Below, piece after piece: positions 53,151 through 64,000 of a DNA stretch of 64,000 bases. A model generated the notes under the pieces. That model worked only from the letters and a program-made list of their open reading frames with translations, was not told the origin of the DNA and ran no database searches. The DNA is from Brachyhypopomus gauderio (lineage: Eukaryota > Chordata > Actinopteri > Gymnotiformes > Hypopomidae): assembly GCF_052324685.1 (NCBI RefSeq), contig NC_135211.1:51910182-51974181 (forward strand), given 5' to 3'. Numbering within the stretch: position 1 is the stretch's first letter; every line of letters starts with the position of its first letter. A program made the translations under genes and the position numbers.

Positions 53151-54601
53151 GTAAGTTCACGTTAAAGATGTTTCTCACGTGCATGACTCGCTATTAAGAG
53201 GTTCGTTAGATATATCTTCGCAATTTTATTTCCCGTCTTGCCAATGTGATGATAAAACGTTAACTGTATTTACATAGCGCAGGCTGGATATGACTTATTT
53301 TGCTTAAATTTTGCACTGTTCAAATAATTGGATGCCGTGTGGTTTTGCTTTGTTTGAACTATTTTATGGAGATTTGAAAGCACTTTAGTGCAACTGTTCA
53401 CACAGTGACACTTGGCACTATAGCTGTATGGGGGGGACCACGTCGTTAAACGCGTAATAATCCGGACAACTTCATATTTCTAAGCCAAAAAAAGGATAAT
53501 TTGGGTATGGAAAACGAGGCGCCGTACGTACTTTGACCGGTCTATGACTGAGCACTTAGCTCTGAAGTTTTACAGCATGCCTGCAGAAGAATTACGCGCG
53601 TGGTTAATGTTCACATTAAAATAATCACGAGCCCATTTCCGTGGAACCGGCGGGAAAGCGCGGTGCCTTTACTCATATCTTCTTAAAGCGGATTTGTTTT
53701 CTATATATTGAATCGTTTTAAACTTAGTGTGTCATTTCACACAGAAATCCTTGACATTAGATAATATGTTCTGTATTACACTGTCATTTAAAAACATAAC
53801 CCATAATCGTAAGTGAATGTTCTGTGAATGGTAGCTGCGCGCGTCCATGCAGTAGTGTTCAAACTGACTGTAGAACAGCGCAACTCTGCGTTAATAACAT
53901 TCATGCGTTGGATCTAAATCCGTCGTAGCATCGCTAAATTACAGATACAAATCAATAAAAGGTTCTCAAGTAACAAGGGGCTTCGGGAAAGCACGAATGT
54001 TCGCCTATGCGCCGCATCCTGCTGACATTTCTAAACATATCTCCCCACTTTTCACGTGCGACAGGTCGTGTTGGTATTTGAACGTGAGTTACGTTCGGCT
54101 GTGTTCAGGGGAAAGCAAATCAATACACCTTGGTGATCTATTAAAAGGTTACATGACAAAATGAAATAAGGATGTAATTGTCGACAGGCCTGTTGAGATC
54201 GTTCTTTATTGTGGCTTATAAACATATCTCAGCACGGGCTCAAAATGCCAAAGGTCACTGGATGTCATCAGAAGAGGGATATTCTTGGTTGTGTGGATGT
54301 TGTGAAAGATTGAAAGAGATGGAGAGGGAACCAGAGAGAGAGAGAGGGTGAGGTGAAAAGGAGGAACACAGTGTGTTAATGTAAATCTCAGATCATGGAT
54401 ATCACCTTAAGTTGGCCATAGAGAGATGGAGGCCCTGTGGAACCACATGGGGTTTGCAGAGAGGCCACAGATAAGGGGGTGAAAGCACGGGCTTCTGAAA
54501 GCACCCTGCAAAGTGTGGCTTTGACAGGCACCTATTTAGACCAATCACAGAGCACCCTCTCCAGACCTGTTTCTCCAGGGTGCCCCATCTGAGCTTTGTC
54601 C

Positions 54602-54603
<2 letters not shown>

Positions 54604-54684
<81 letters not shown>
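54604..54684. repeat. (CT)n microsatellite, about 40 units
   Basis: An uninterrupted CT run of about 80 bp. It gives a Glu-Arg repeat ORF on the - strand that is not a gene. A shorter CT run lies at 55073-55107. Confidence 0.95.
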
Positions 54685-54688
<4 letters not shown>

Positions 54689-55066
54689 TTTCTTTCTCTG
54701 CCTCTTAGTCTCCTTGGCTTTATGCATCATGCCAATTTAGTTTCTTTTCAGCTCGGTGTAATTTAGTACAGTTTGATCTAGTGCTGTACTGTTGCTGTTG
54801 TTTTGTGCAGTATTGTTTGATCCTGCTACACGGTGTATTATCTCATTTTGATTGGTCTGATGTGATCAGGCGGTTGGGTCCTGTTCTGTATTCTGTGATC
54901 TGGATCTGTAGTGTCAGGATGAGCTCTGTTTTAATCTGATGTTCAACGTCTGCACCGAGACTGAAAAGACAAGTATTTGCTTGAGGGGCATTTCCACCAT
55001 TTTATATTGCCTGCACAAGCATCAGTCTAGTCATTGTGTTTGAGGGAACATATTTCTGAAGTAATA

Positions 55067-55110
<44 letters not shown>

Positions 55111-55350
55111 CTCTCACATACCCACACACCCACAATCACACGCACACATACACACTCAAAGAAAGCACCTTAATGAACTTAATGAGCTCACTTAAAATCT
55201 CAGTCGAGTTCTTGTCAGGTCAAATGTGTGGTGATTTGTTGCACTGAGGTGAACTCCAAAGTGCCTTAATGTTAACGTCTGTGCTGTAAATCAGTGGCCC
55301 ACGTGGAGGCTCAGTGGTCATCATTCACTTCTGTTGAAGAAAGAAGGATG

Positions 55351-55625
55351 GGAGGATGGAGAGAGAGAGAGAGAGAGATAGAGGATGGGAGAGAGAGAAG
55401 GTGAGAGAGGGAGGATGAGAGAGAGAGGATGGGAGAGAGAGGGAGGAGGAGGAGGAGAGAGAGAGAAGATAAGAGAGGGAGGATGAGAGAGAGGATGGGA
55501 GAGAGAGGGAGGAGGGGGAGAGAGAGAGAGAGAAAATGAGAGAGGGAGGATGAGAGAGAGGGAGGAGGAGAGAGAGAGAGGGTGGGAGAGAGAAGGAGGA
55601 TGAGAGAGAGAGAAGATGAGAGAGG
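55351..55625. repeat. Purine tract of GA and GGA repeats, about 275 bp
   Basis: The + strand is almost purely purine: GAGAGA, GGATGGGAGAGA and GGAGGAGGA blocks repeat irregularly. Occasional T in GGATG is the main exception. Such polypurine DNA can form triple-stranded structures. Long frames on the other strand are artefacts. Confidence 0.9.
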
Positions 55626-55911
55626 ATGGGGGAGATGCAGGAGGATATAGCACGTTGCACCACTTTCTTGAAAGACAACAGTGGGCTATTTTTGGGCTTG
55701 CTTGTTATTCCAGCAGAACGGTCACATCTTCATTTGATCTACACATGCAGTGTGCACTGTACTACTGTGAGTCACACTGGGAAACACGAGTGATGTTTTT
55801 TAAAGCCTCATCAACAGATTAAATGTAAAACGATGTGAGAAATGTATTGTGTTCTCTGGAGCTTCTCTGGTATTGTGTTCCTTCTTCAGCCTAATTAATA
55901 CATCCAGCATA

Positions 55912-55912
55912 G

Positions 55913-55945
<33 letters not shown>

Positions 55946-55965
55946 CACACACACACACACACACA
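55912..55965. repeat. (CA)n microsatellite
   Basis: About 25 CA units with one AGAAACA interruption. Confidence 0.9.
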
Positions 55966-56959
55966 GACTTTCATGCGTGTGCCTCATGTGACCCAAATAC
56001 GCTGCATACACAATAAAGTATGAAAATGCGGCTCAGGCAGCCTGTCAGTCTCAGAGCATCAAACAGAGGACTATGGGAACAGTGGTATTAGTCATAAAAT
56101 ATACCATATGTCAGCCGACTGCCTGTTCAGGACTAATAAATTACAGTAAACATTGCTTCGATTTTCTTCTGTTAGTAACACATTTTACTACTACTGCTTC
56201 TTTCATTGTGTGTGTGTGTGTATACATGTGTTTTGTATACTTCCCTCACACACATGCATACACACAAAGCTGTATACTTTATGACTAACCTGCTGCCTAT
56301 TCTGGTTCACCATGAGGAACCTCAGATTGTTTTATTACTTTAGTTCACACCCATAAGTTCTCACTCTTCGCAGGTCACTCTTCACCACTCTGTCCCATAA
56401 GACAGCGCTGGTGTTAAGGACACTTTGTAGGGCCCTACTATCAAGGGGACAGTCTTTGAATATAGTGTGAGCTGGATGGATCTGTGGGGTTGGACCAGTG
56501 TGGCATGGTGTGTAACTGTGTGCAATAATGTAGTCAAGACAGTTTGTCTCCCAGGGCCAGGTCAAACTTGTTTGATTCATTCATAAATATAGAAAAAGCT
56601 GTTCCCAGAGGGGAGAGTGTTAATGGGGACCAGTCATGCGGCCAAATTGTATTCTGATTAAATACCGATTCCACTAAACAAATGTTCAGACAAAACAGTG
56701 ATGCCATGTGGTGTTTTTTAGACATCATTTTTTCAATTTATTTTCAGCATTTGGCATTCAGATGTTCACATCTTCCATGTGAGCTACGTCTGCTGCTCTT
56801 GGTCAACTACAACAGCTCCAAAATTCTGTGCCTGTATTATTAACAGGTACAAAGAAAAGAAGTCATGTCACACAGCTTGGGTGAAGCAGCACGACTCCCA
56901 GCTCATTACAGAACCCAATATGAGGTGGGCCTGAGTTTAAAGCTTTAAATGGACTCGCA

Positions 56960-57340
56960 CCTGCACCTTGTGGAGATCCTTTGTTTGTGTGCCCCCCTCA
57001 AAATGTGTAAGCGCCGCCTCCCTGTCACCTCTGACACTTCCACAGTCTGGGCTTAAGACAAAGGGGGCGTGGTCTTTGCTGTTGCTATGCTGAGACTTTG
57101 GAACACTCTACCAGTTGATATTCCACTCGCATCATCAGGGTCTGATTTTAAATTCGAGCTTAAAACATTTTTTTTTCAAGTGTCATTCAGCAACTGTTGA
57201 AAGTGCTTTGCTGGTCGAGGACTCTTATGTAGTGATGTAAATGTGTGTGCTGTGTGTAAAAGAGACTCATATAAGTGGGAAAAGAAGACAAACTTCCTCA
57301 GGATTGTAAAGCACTTTGGTTCTATATTTAATAAAAAATT
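56960..57340 (+). mobile_element. 3' end fragment of a LINE
   Basis: Wording typical of LINE reverse-transcriptase C-termini is readable with errors: CTGAGACTTTGGAACACTCT (RLWN-like), then CTTAAAACATTTTTTTTC (LKTFF-like). The tail TGTAAAGCACTTTGG and AATAAAAAATTG follow, like L2/CR1-group 3' ends. Frames are broken and the 5' part is missing. Confidence 0.5.
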
Positions 57341-57399
57341 GTTGTCTTCTGACATGATTTTAGCTCTTTTAGATGTCTTTTAGATGCTGTTAACTGGGA

Positions 57400-57600
57400 C
57401 ACATCTTTATGTTGTTCATATTTATGCTGCCTTTACATTGTGTCTGATTAACTGGAACACATCTTTACACTGCCTTTACATTGTGTCTGATTAACAGGGA
57501 CGCATCTTTTTATGGTGCCTTTACATTGTGTCTGATTAACAGGGACACATCTTTTTACGCTGCCTTTACATTGTTTCTAATAAATTGGATACATCTATGT
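57400..57600 (+). repeat. Tandem repeat of about 50 bp, four imperfect units
   Basis: Four successive copies share GCCTTTACATTGTGTCTGATT and GGGACACATCTTT phrases with changing spacing. No coding role is apparent. Confidence 0.75.
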
Positions 57601-57916
57601 CTGGATGGCTTCCTGTCTCTTCTGAGCCACTAGTGTAACATTGATATTTTGATGAAAAGCTTTGTCTTCTGCTAATTAATAAATGTTTTTACTCTGAATA
57701 AACAAATATGCAGACATATTCTGAAATCATGAGCTCAATTCACAATGAGGACACATAGAAAATGTCCCCATCAATTTCACAAATGGTCGACTGTCCCCAC
57801 CACATTTTGAAAGTGAATGGATACAAGCCCAAACACAGGAAATATTTTACGAACTGTGACATTTTCACAACTGACATTTTGTGAAATGAAGCAACTTATG
57901 TTTTAAAAAAATAAAT

Positions 57917-57922
57917 AAACAC

Positions 57923-58011
<89 letters not shown>

Positions 58012-58063
58012 TGCACACACCCACAAACCTACACACACACACAAACACACACACACACACACT
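57917..58063. repeat. (CA)n microsatellite, about 145 bp
   Basis: A long CA run with a few CG and AAA interruptions near its right end. Confidence 0.95.
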
Positions 58064-58722
58064 AAAAATATATTTTAAGCCATAATATGAATACTGATTC
58101 CATGCTGCTAGGATTGATAAAGCTCTTCCCAACCCAGCGGTTTGCATTCTTGTTCCAAGAATTTGTCAAAGTTTGTGCCTGCCTTCACTCCATCATGCCC
58201 CCGGCATCACATCATGTCGAGAACACTTAAACCGTTATTGTTTTTCATGAAGAATTTCAATTTTGAGCTTCTCTCATAGGTTCTCAGTGTAGACTACATA
58301 ATTATATGCATATATTTATGTTAATTGGTATCAGCATTAGCTTGCCCTGCTCCCCCCAGTCAGTTTGGTCAGAAAAAGAGGAGAAGCCACTTTAATACCT
58401 GTGACATCACAGCACAGTATTTAAAACAAGAAACCAGTCAACTTTCCTAAATAGATTAATACAAGCGTTCTTGTGTTTACATCTACAAACATGGTTTCAG
58501 GCAAACTCTCAAGACTGCGAGGTAATCGTTGTGAAGAAAAGTCCAAAAAGTCTAAGCAGTACACTTTCAATATACTTGCTCACAGCTTATAAAGGTCTTC
58601 CCTGTGATTGGCTATAGAGAAGAGAGATCCAGGATATGGAGCGTGGTTTTGATTGGGCTGCTGTGTTGTCCAATAGCTGAATCGCAGCTGTGATCATCTG
58701 TGATTATCCACTGTCCCCTCAG

Positions 58723-58724
<2 letters not shown>

Positions 58725-58817
<93 letters not shown>
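58725..58817. repeat. (GT)n microsatellite, about 46 units
   Basis: Uninterrupted GT run of about 92 bp. Confidence 0.95.
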
Positions 58818-58820
<3 letters not shown>

Positions 58821-59822
58821 ATCTGTACGCACGAGGCAGTATTTCCTCAGTCTCCAGTAGTTCAGGAGTCCTGTCATTTGGCTGTGAGAGCCTGAGTTCT
58901 TCAGAACCTGCTCCCAGATGGCAGAACAGAGACGATGCCGGATGAGTTTGCGTTGGCTGTGTGGCACCATCCACAGTGGTGACTTTGCGGATGCAGCGGG
59001 AGGTGTAAATGTCCATGATGGAGGGACGTGAGACCCCTGTGATCTTCTCAGCTGACCTCATCATTCTCCGCAGTGTCTTACATGTCTGAACCAGGCAGTT
59101 ATGCAGCTGCTCAGGATGCTTTCTGGTGCCCCCTGTAGGACATGTCGCTGTTTCCTGCGTGGTTCCACTCTTGATTTATCATTAATAAAGTTTATCCCAC
59201 CCATACAATTCACACCTAAACTGCACCTGTACTGACCAGTTATTAAATATCACACCAAGAAAATTAAACTAAAAACCCAGAGCCTATATGACTAACCAGA
59301 TTATTGAATATGTATATCATAATTTACTATTATTAATGCATCTCACTTTAATTCACATAATAAAACATTTGGTCACACAAAAAGTGCTTACGTACACTAG
59401 ACTACTGGAACCAGAAGAGGTGTCCAGTGGCTCGATCGCGCTGAGTCCTCCCTCTTACAGACACACAGGGATTAATAGTCAAACTGTTTTCTGCCGTCAT
59501 TTTGCTCCGAAATGCCTCTGATGCTAAAAACCTCGAAATTTTTCACAACTGTGCCGTAACTTCATGCTATTACCGAATAGCCAAATGTGACGACGTCAAT
59601 GTCCTTTGTTGCATTTGAGCACGACAGAGCCGCCCTGGGGCCACACAGCTGGCCTGTGGGAGACTGTAACGTGCACATTTTTCGATGCCACAGGATGCTT
59701 CAGGGATCAGCGTGACCTCAGGAAGGAAAACCGCCCTGCCTGATTGAGTCATTTTAAAACATTGAAACAAAGCAATTATGGGAACTGTACTGAGTCACGG
59801 TGTCCCAGACAAGCTAAGAGAG

Positions 59823-59826
<4 letters not shown>

Positions 59827-59867
<41 letters not shown>

Positions 59868-59870
59868 GAT
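59827..59870. repeat. (GA)n microsatellite
   Basis: About 20 GA units with one AAAG interruption. Confidence 0.9.
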
Positions 59871-60028
59871 GGAATTGCAGACCTAAAAACAGAAAACAGT
59901 GTCTCTGTCACTGCTGTTACCTTGACAACCCAATTGGTATTCTCTGGCAAATGATGCATTCTTGACTCACTTTATCAGTTCCTTAGAGGGAAAAGATGAC
60001 ATAACTGTAAATTAACAAACAAGGAATG

Positions 60029-60031
60029 ATA

Positions 60032-60070
<39 letters not shown>
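60029..60070. repeat. (ATT)n microsatellite
   Basis: About 13 TTA units in a row. Confidence 0.9.
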
Positions 60071-62027
60071 GCACTTAATAATTTTTGCTCATTGCAGGAA
60101 GACACATATGAATATACAATCAAAGTCAAAAATGTATTTGATCACATATTTACGTACCTACCACTGGACATTTTATTAAGTAATTCATTCTGTTGTGGTA
60201 CAGTCACACACTGTAGCCGATCTGTTACCATCTCCTGTTAGAGATTAGCCACTCCTGAGATTTACACCACAAGACCACAGACATCGGCAAATATTATTTG
60301 TCAACACATGAAAAACATAGACATAACAGTGAATCTTGATCGGGTTTATCAGGCACAGTTGTGGTGTTGTTATTTTTTTTAGATAAATCGGTGTAATTAC
60401 TGGATTGGGAAAGCCATAAAATACCCATCAAGCATGGGATGTCTGTCATAAATTCATCATGGCGACAGGTTCTGGATTCCAACAGTCCCTCTTAGAGGTG
60501 TTTCTTTTGTGGGAGTGTTTCTTTTGTGGAGGTGTTTCTAAGGTGGATTTACATATTCATCTCTTGCTGTGTTTAAATGATTGCACTGACCTGTACACTG
60601 ATCCTCTCACCAAATGGCACCATGAATTAGCAGACAAGAAAATACCTTTACATTAAGGAAGCAAAACCACAATCAAATGTTCCAGACTGACAGCAAAAGT
60701 GACACAATACCTTCCTGAATTCTTGCCAGCACTAGTAAAGATGAATGAAAACAGAACAAAACAAATGTGTGAAAGAAATGTATTAGCTATAAATTCTCAA
60801 AGACAAAATAATTGTGAATTTAAATTGTGAAATTCTTTTTCCCAAAACACTTCTGAAAACACTCTTAACTAGCAGCATAACTGACTTATTCCTTTTCATA
60901 TTTACATTTGTCCAAAAACAAATGTATGTGTGTGTGTGTGTGTGTATATATATAATATATTTATTATTTATTTAATTATTTTCTCCCACATACACTTTCA
61001 GATATTCTCCATATGCCAGAAGCCTCCTTGAACTATCAGGTTTCCATAAACACAATTAGATGATGACATATTACTTAGGAGGGGAGGTTAGGTCTTTGTG
61101 TGAAACTTTGTATGGATGTGAATGTGCACTTGCATTTGCTACAGCTTCATGAAAAGATCTTGTTGATGTGAGAGTCTGCACAAAGCATTTAAATACCGGG
61201 GTGCTAATAACGTGTTGAGGTTTCTTTCAATAAGGATTTCTTTTTCTCATTAGTCTCACTGGAAGGCTTTTTCCCAAATTTCTGCATAAAACCAAGATAG
61301 TATACAGTAAATGCATACGACGTGAATTCACTTGAACAACAAATGTGAATCTATATAGGCTGTGTTCATCTGTATACCAGTGGCTGAGGGACACCACACA
61401 GCCTACAATCCGATGCCATCTGAGCAGGAGCTGCTGGACATATGTAGGTGGAGCACATTGGACGCACGTCCAAGCACTTCTGAGGCTGAGGCGGGAACCG
61501 GCTGATACCGCTGTTTCAAAATGTGTTTAGTTCTGAGGGAAATATGAGGAAAATTCTGGAAAATTTGGAAGATTCCAAAGTTCCAAATCACATGTCTTCT
61601 TCTATTGGGTTTCTAACATCTTCTGTACCACAGCCATTGGTGTTAGTATATATATGTGTGTGCATGTCTGTTTTATGTGTTTATTTTTATTTTTATTTAT
61701 TCTTTTACGTCTCACATTCAGAGACGGTACATGAATGTAGGTAATATTACATGACCTGCGGCATATAATAATGAGATTACGAACTGTGTAGATGAGATAG
61801 AATTGAAGTGTGAGGAGACCGAGAGTAATGCACTGAAGGGCACTGAGGAACATTACGGGTGTGAAAATTATATGCTAATGATATGCTAATATGTTCACAA
61901 ACAAACCAGACAAACATTTCTTTGAGTTTACCTCAGCCTTGATGGGATACATAAACAAACAAATCTTGAATGAAGAGGGGATGATTGTTTATGTCCCAAT
62001 GGTTGTTTATTTTTCTTAACAAACAGA

Positions 62028-62828
62028 GCCTGGCCATTCGATGGAGAGAAAGATGACATAACCTCGTCCCAGCCAATCAGGATCACGTGGGGAAAAGAGG
62101 GAGGGCTCACGATGCCAGGCTCCGCCCCACTGCCTCCCATTCCACCCCTGGCCATTCTGAACTGCTCCTCAAACTGCACGCTCGGCAACCTCTCCGCCAT
62201 CGCCCACGTTGAGGAGTGCCACGGCAACCAGCCGCTGTTCGTAGTCATGGCCATCGCCTACAGCGCCGTGGCCTTGCTAGGCGTGACCGGCAACACTGCG
62301 CTGGTGATGGTCATCGCGCATCAGCGCGAGCTGCACAACGTCACCAACGTGCTCATCGCCAACCTTTCCGTGTCCGACCTGCTGGTGGCGCTCATGTGCC
62401 TGCCGTTCACCTTTGTCTACACGTTCATGGACCACTGGGTGTTCGGCGCCGCCATGTGCAAGCTGAACGGCTTAGCGCAGTGCTGCTCCGTCTCCGTCTC
62501 GGCCTTCTCGCTGGTGCTGATCGCCGTCGAGCGCCACCAGCTCATCCTGCATCCGCGGGGCTGGCGTCCCTCCCTCCGGCAGGCCTGGCTGGGCGTGGCC
62601 CTCACCTGGGGGCTGGCCCTGCTCACAGCCATGCCCTTCCTGATCTTCTCCGCCGTCACGGACGCACCCCTGCGCCAGCTGCCCGCCCTGTTCCAGGAGC
62701 ACTACCGCGGGAAGGTGGTGTGCGTGGAGGAGTGGCCGTCCCGCAAGTTCAAGCTCACCTACACCTCCGGCATGTTGCTGCTTCAGTACCTCGCGCCTCT
62801 TGCCTTCATCTTCATCTGCTACCTGAAG
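62028..62828 (+). CDS. npy1r: Neuropeptide Y receptor, Y1-type, first coding exon
   Basis: A Gi-coupled receptor of the plasma membrane that would bind NPY/PYY peptides. The exon follows an acceptor (TTTCTTAACAAACAG) at 62027; the ATG at 62112 gives 239 residues to the donor AAG|GTAAAG at 62828/62829. N-terminal glycosylation sites: Asn17, Asn21, Asn26. Helices 1-5 lie near 42-69 (TGN at 59-61), 80-104 (SD at 88-89), 116-140, 158-180 and 215-237. ERH (140-142) replaces DRY, as in this family. Cys116 and Cys204 should form the loop disulphide. LVALMCLPFTFVYTFMDHWV and LIAVERHQLILHPRGWRP are closest to vertebrate Y1. The donor directly after CYLK, at the end of helix 5, is where NPY1R has its coding intron. 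The second exon (helices 6-7) is not in the window. GC content is much higher than around it. Y4/Y8 subtypes remain possible. Confidence 0.85.
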
Positions 62829-64000
62829 GTAAAGGGGGAGGGGAGGAGAGGGGAGGGAAAAGGATGGGATGGGAGGGGATAGAATGATAGGGGAGGAGTG
62901 GGGAGGAGAGGAGAGGGGAGGGGGCGAAAAACAGCATTTGTCGACTTGCATTTGACTTTTGTGGTAAAAACCTAACTGCCATGTTGTCGCTATCTTAAGA
63001 AAACCTTGTAATTCCATTTTTGTCCATTTTTTTAAACAAAATTTGAAAATGTCGGCTGCCCATTGTGCATACGTGCATCGACAAATGGAACAATATAAAT
63101 GGCTCAAAATTACCCAAAATCAATCTTGTACATCCACCAGCAAATGGTAAGAGCACCCAGTTTTTGTCCTCCTACAAAGGTTTTTCATATGACAGCATAC
63201 AATATGTATTTTCATTACGAATGGTAATAAATAAGTGGCTTTTTTTTCTTATTTCTGTTGGACAACCTAAAATTACAGGTTAGGAGGCTTTAGGAGGAAG
63301 TGTCAAAGGGAGCACTCCCAAGTCAGCAGGAGAGAGCTTGGCGTGTCACTTTCATTTACACATGGAGGCAGCGTTTCAGCCAGACGTGCTCACGTGTCAA
63401 GTGGTTTTTGCTCTTTTCCGAGGACTGCGCCAAGCAGGTGCTTCCGTCCCCAAGATGGACCGTCGGCGTCTGGCAATGGCCAAGGACAAGCAATAGGACA
63501 GGACTAGACATGATTGGGGTAAAAAAGCAAAAATGCTGGGAGTGTAGCGCAGTGTAGCCACCCCACCGTATGGGACAGAGGGAGTTGCTATTGAAAATAG
63601 TCCCATGAGTAAATCTCCTGTGGCAGGGATTTGATCCGCTCTGTGTTAATTTAAATAGAACAAAAGAGAAGGCAGAAAATGAATGGCTGCTTTGCCAGAA
63701 TACCAAACTTTTTAGGTTTTTTCCCCAGATTGGACACAGCTGATTCACCTGATCAGCTAGTTATCACGCTCATAATGAACTTGAGGAGTCCAGCTGCAAG
63801 ATAAGACACAACGGAAGACAGACAAAACGTTTTATGGTCTTCGTGTACATAAAATTCAGCTTGCATTATTATGATCAAAAGAACTTGTTTGTGGTTGTTG
63901 GTTCACGTGACTCGTGCCACATGAATCATCTTGTGATTCACCAAAACCTTCAGGATCATGTGGGTTTGGTGAGGATGCGCACAGCACACAAGAATTTGGG
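62829..64000. other. Intron of the NPY receptor gene, G-rich at its start
   Basis: 62832-62935 is a run of GGGAGGGGAGG-type repeats on the + strand, directly after the splice donor. No helix 6-7 coding sequence (CWLP, NPxxY-like) was found up to the window end, so the second exon lies beyond 64000. No other gene is recognised. Confidence 0.6.

Larger units (their letters stand above)
53151..62027. other. Intron-like region rich in simple repeats
   Basis: About 8.9 kb without a recognisable exon. It holds the microsatellites listed separately, a LINE 3' fragment at 56960-57340, and at 58830-59150 a dispersed-repeat-like segment (GTGATCTTCTCAGCTGACCT). The remainder is AT-rich. Confidence 0.5.

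Overview
The window is vertebrate nuclear DNA, almost certainly from a teleost fish. It holds intron-rich immune receptor genes, one mediator subunit gene with vertebrate splice structure, a neuropeptide Y receptor exon, V-SINE-type tRNA SINEs, BEL/Pao and Ty3 retrotransposons, hAT and Tc1 elements, and long CA/GT and GA/CT microsatellites. No prokaryotic gene, CRISPR array, tRNA or rRNA gene was recognised. The exact species cannot be told from the sequence.

Layout. Positions 1-1376 are the end of an LTR element. From about 1.8 to 47.2 kb lies a cluster of type II C-type lectin-like receptor genes on the + strand, in four copies: A (1825-2675), B (5439-10320), C (26844-35314) and D (41039-41858). 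Their pieces are a cytoplasmic tyrosine-motif exon, a transmembrane/stalk exon and three exons of one C-type lectin domain. B is a complete 245-residue reading frame. C assembles to a complete frame with either of two first exons. A and D are damaged and are recent duplicates of each other. An SRCR-domain exon relic lies at 13.3 kb.

The cluster is heavily invaded by mobile DNA. Many insertions can be bounded exactly by target-site duplications (TSDs): a Tc1 remnant (6502-7510), solo LTRs (7805-8100, 16092-16432, 30306-30780), three hAT elements with 8-bp TSDs (13907-14783, 22749-23376, 35859-37891), and a three-level nest (15291-22714) in which a palindromic hAT element was split by a LINE with two open ORFs, itself later hit by an LTR element. 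A BEL/Pao fragment (about 38.2-41.0 kb) abuts lectin copy D. A structurally complete Ty3/gypsy element with apparently identical LTRs (41792-47131) sits in the 3' end of D, and D's reading frame now runs into its LTR.

From 47.2 kb onward the DNA is ordinary single-copy genome. MED28 (mediator subunit 28, - strand, four exons, 49346-50562) is intact. A CpG-containing 5' exon candidate ends at a consensus splice donor at 53150, beside a 280-bp CA/CG array. After about 9 kb of microsatellite-rich intron-like DNA comes the first coding exon of an NPY Y1-type G-protein-coupled receptor (62028-62828). It ends right after transmembrane helix 5, at the intron position known for NPY1R; the rest of that gene lies beyond the window.

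The most notable observations are: a textbook -1 frameshift signal (GGGAAAC plus stem-loop) at the gag/pol overlap of the young Ty3 element; a 39-bp minisatellite of exactly 30 units in lectin B that copies the exon end and its splice donor each time; the capture of an LTR as lectin C-terminal coding sequence; and the nested hAT palindrome that carries two inverted copies of an integrase-like exon.
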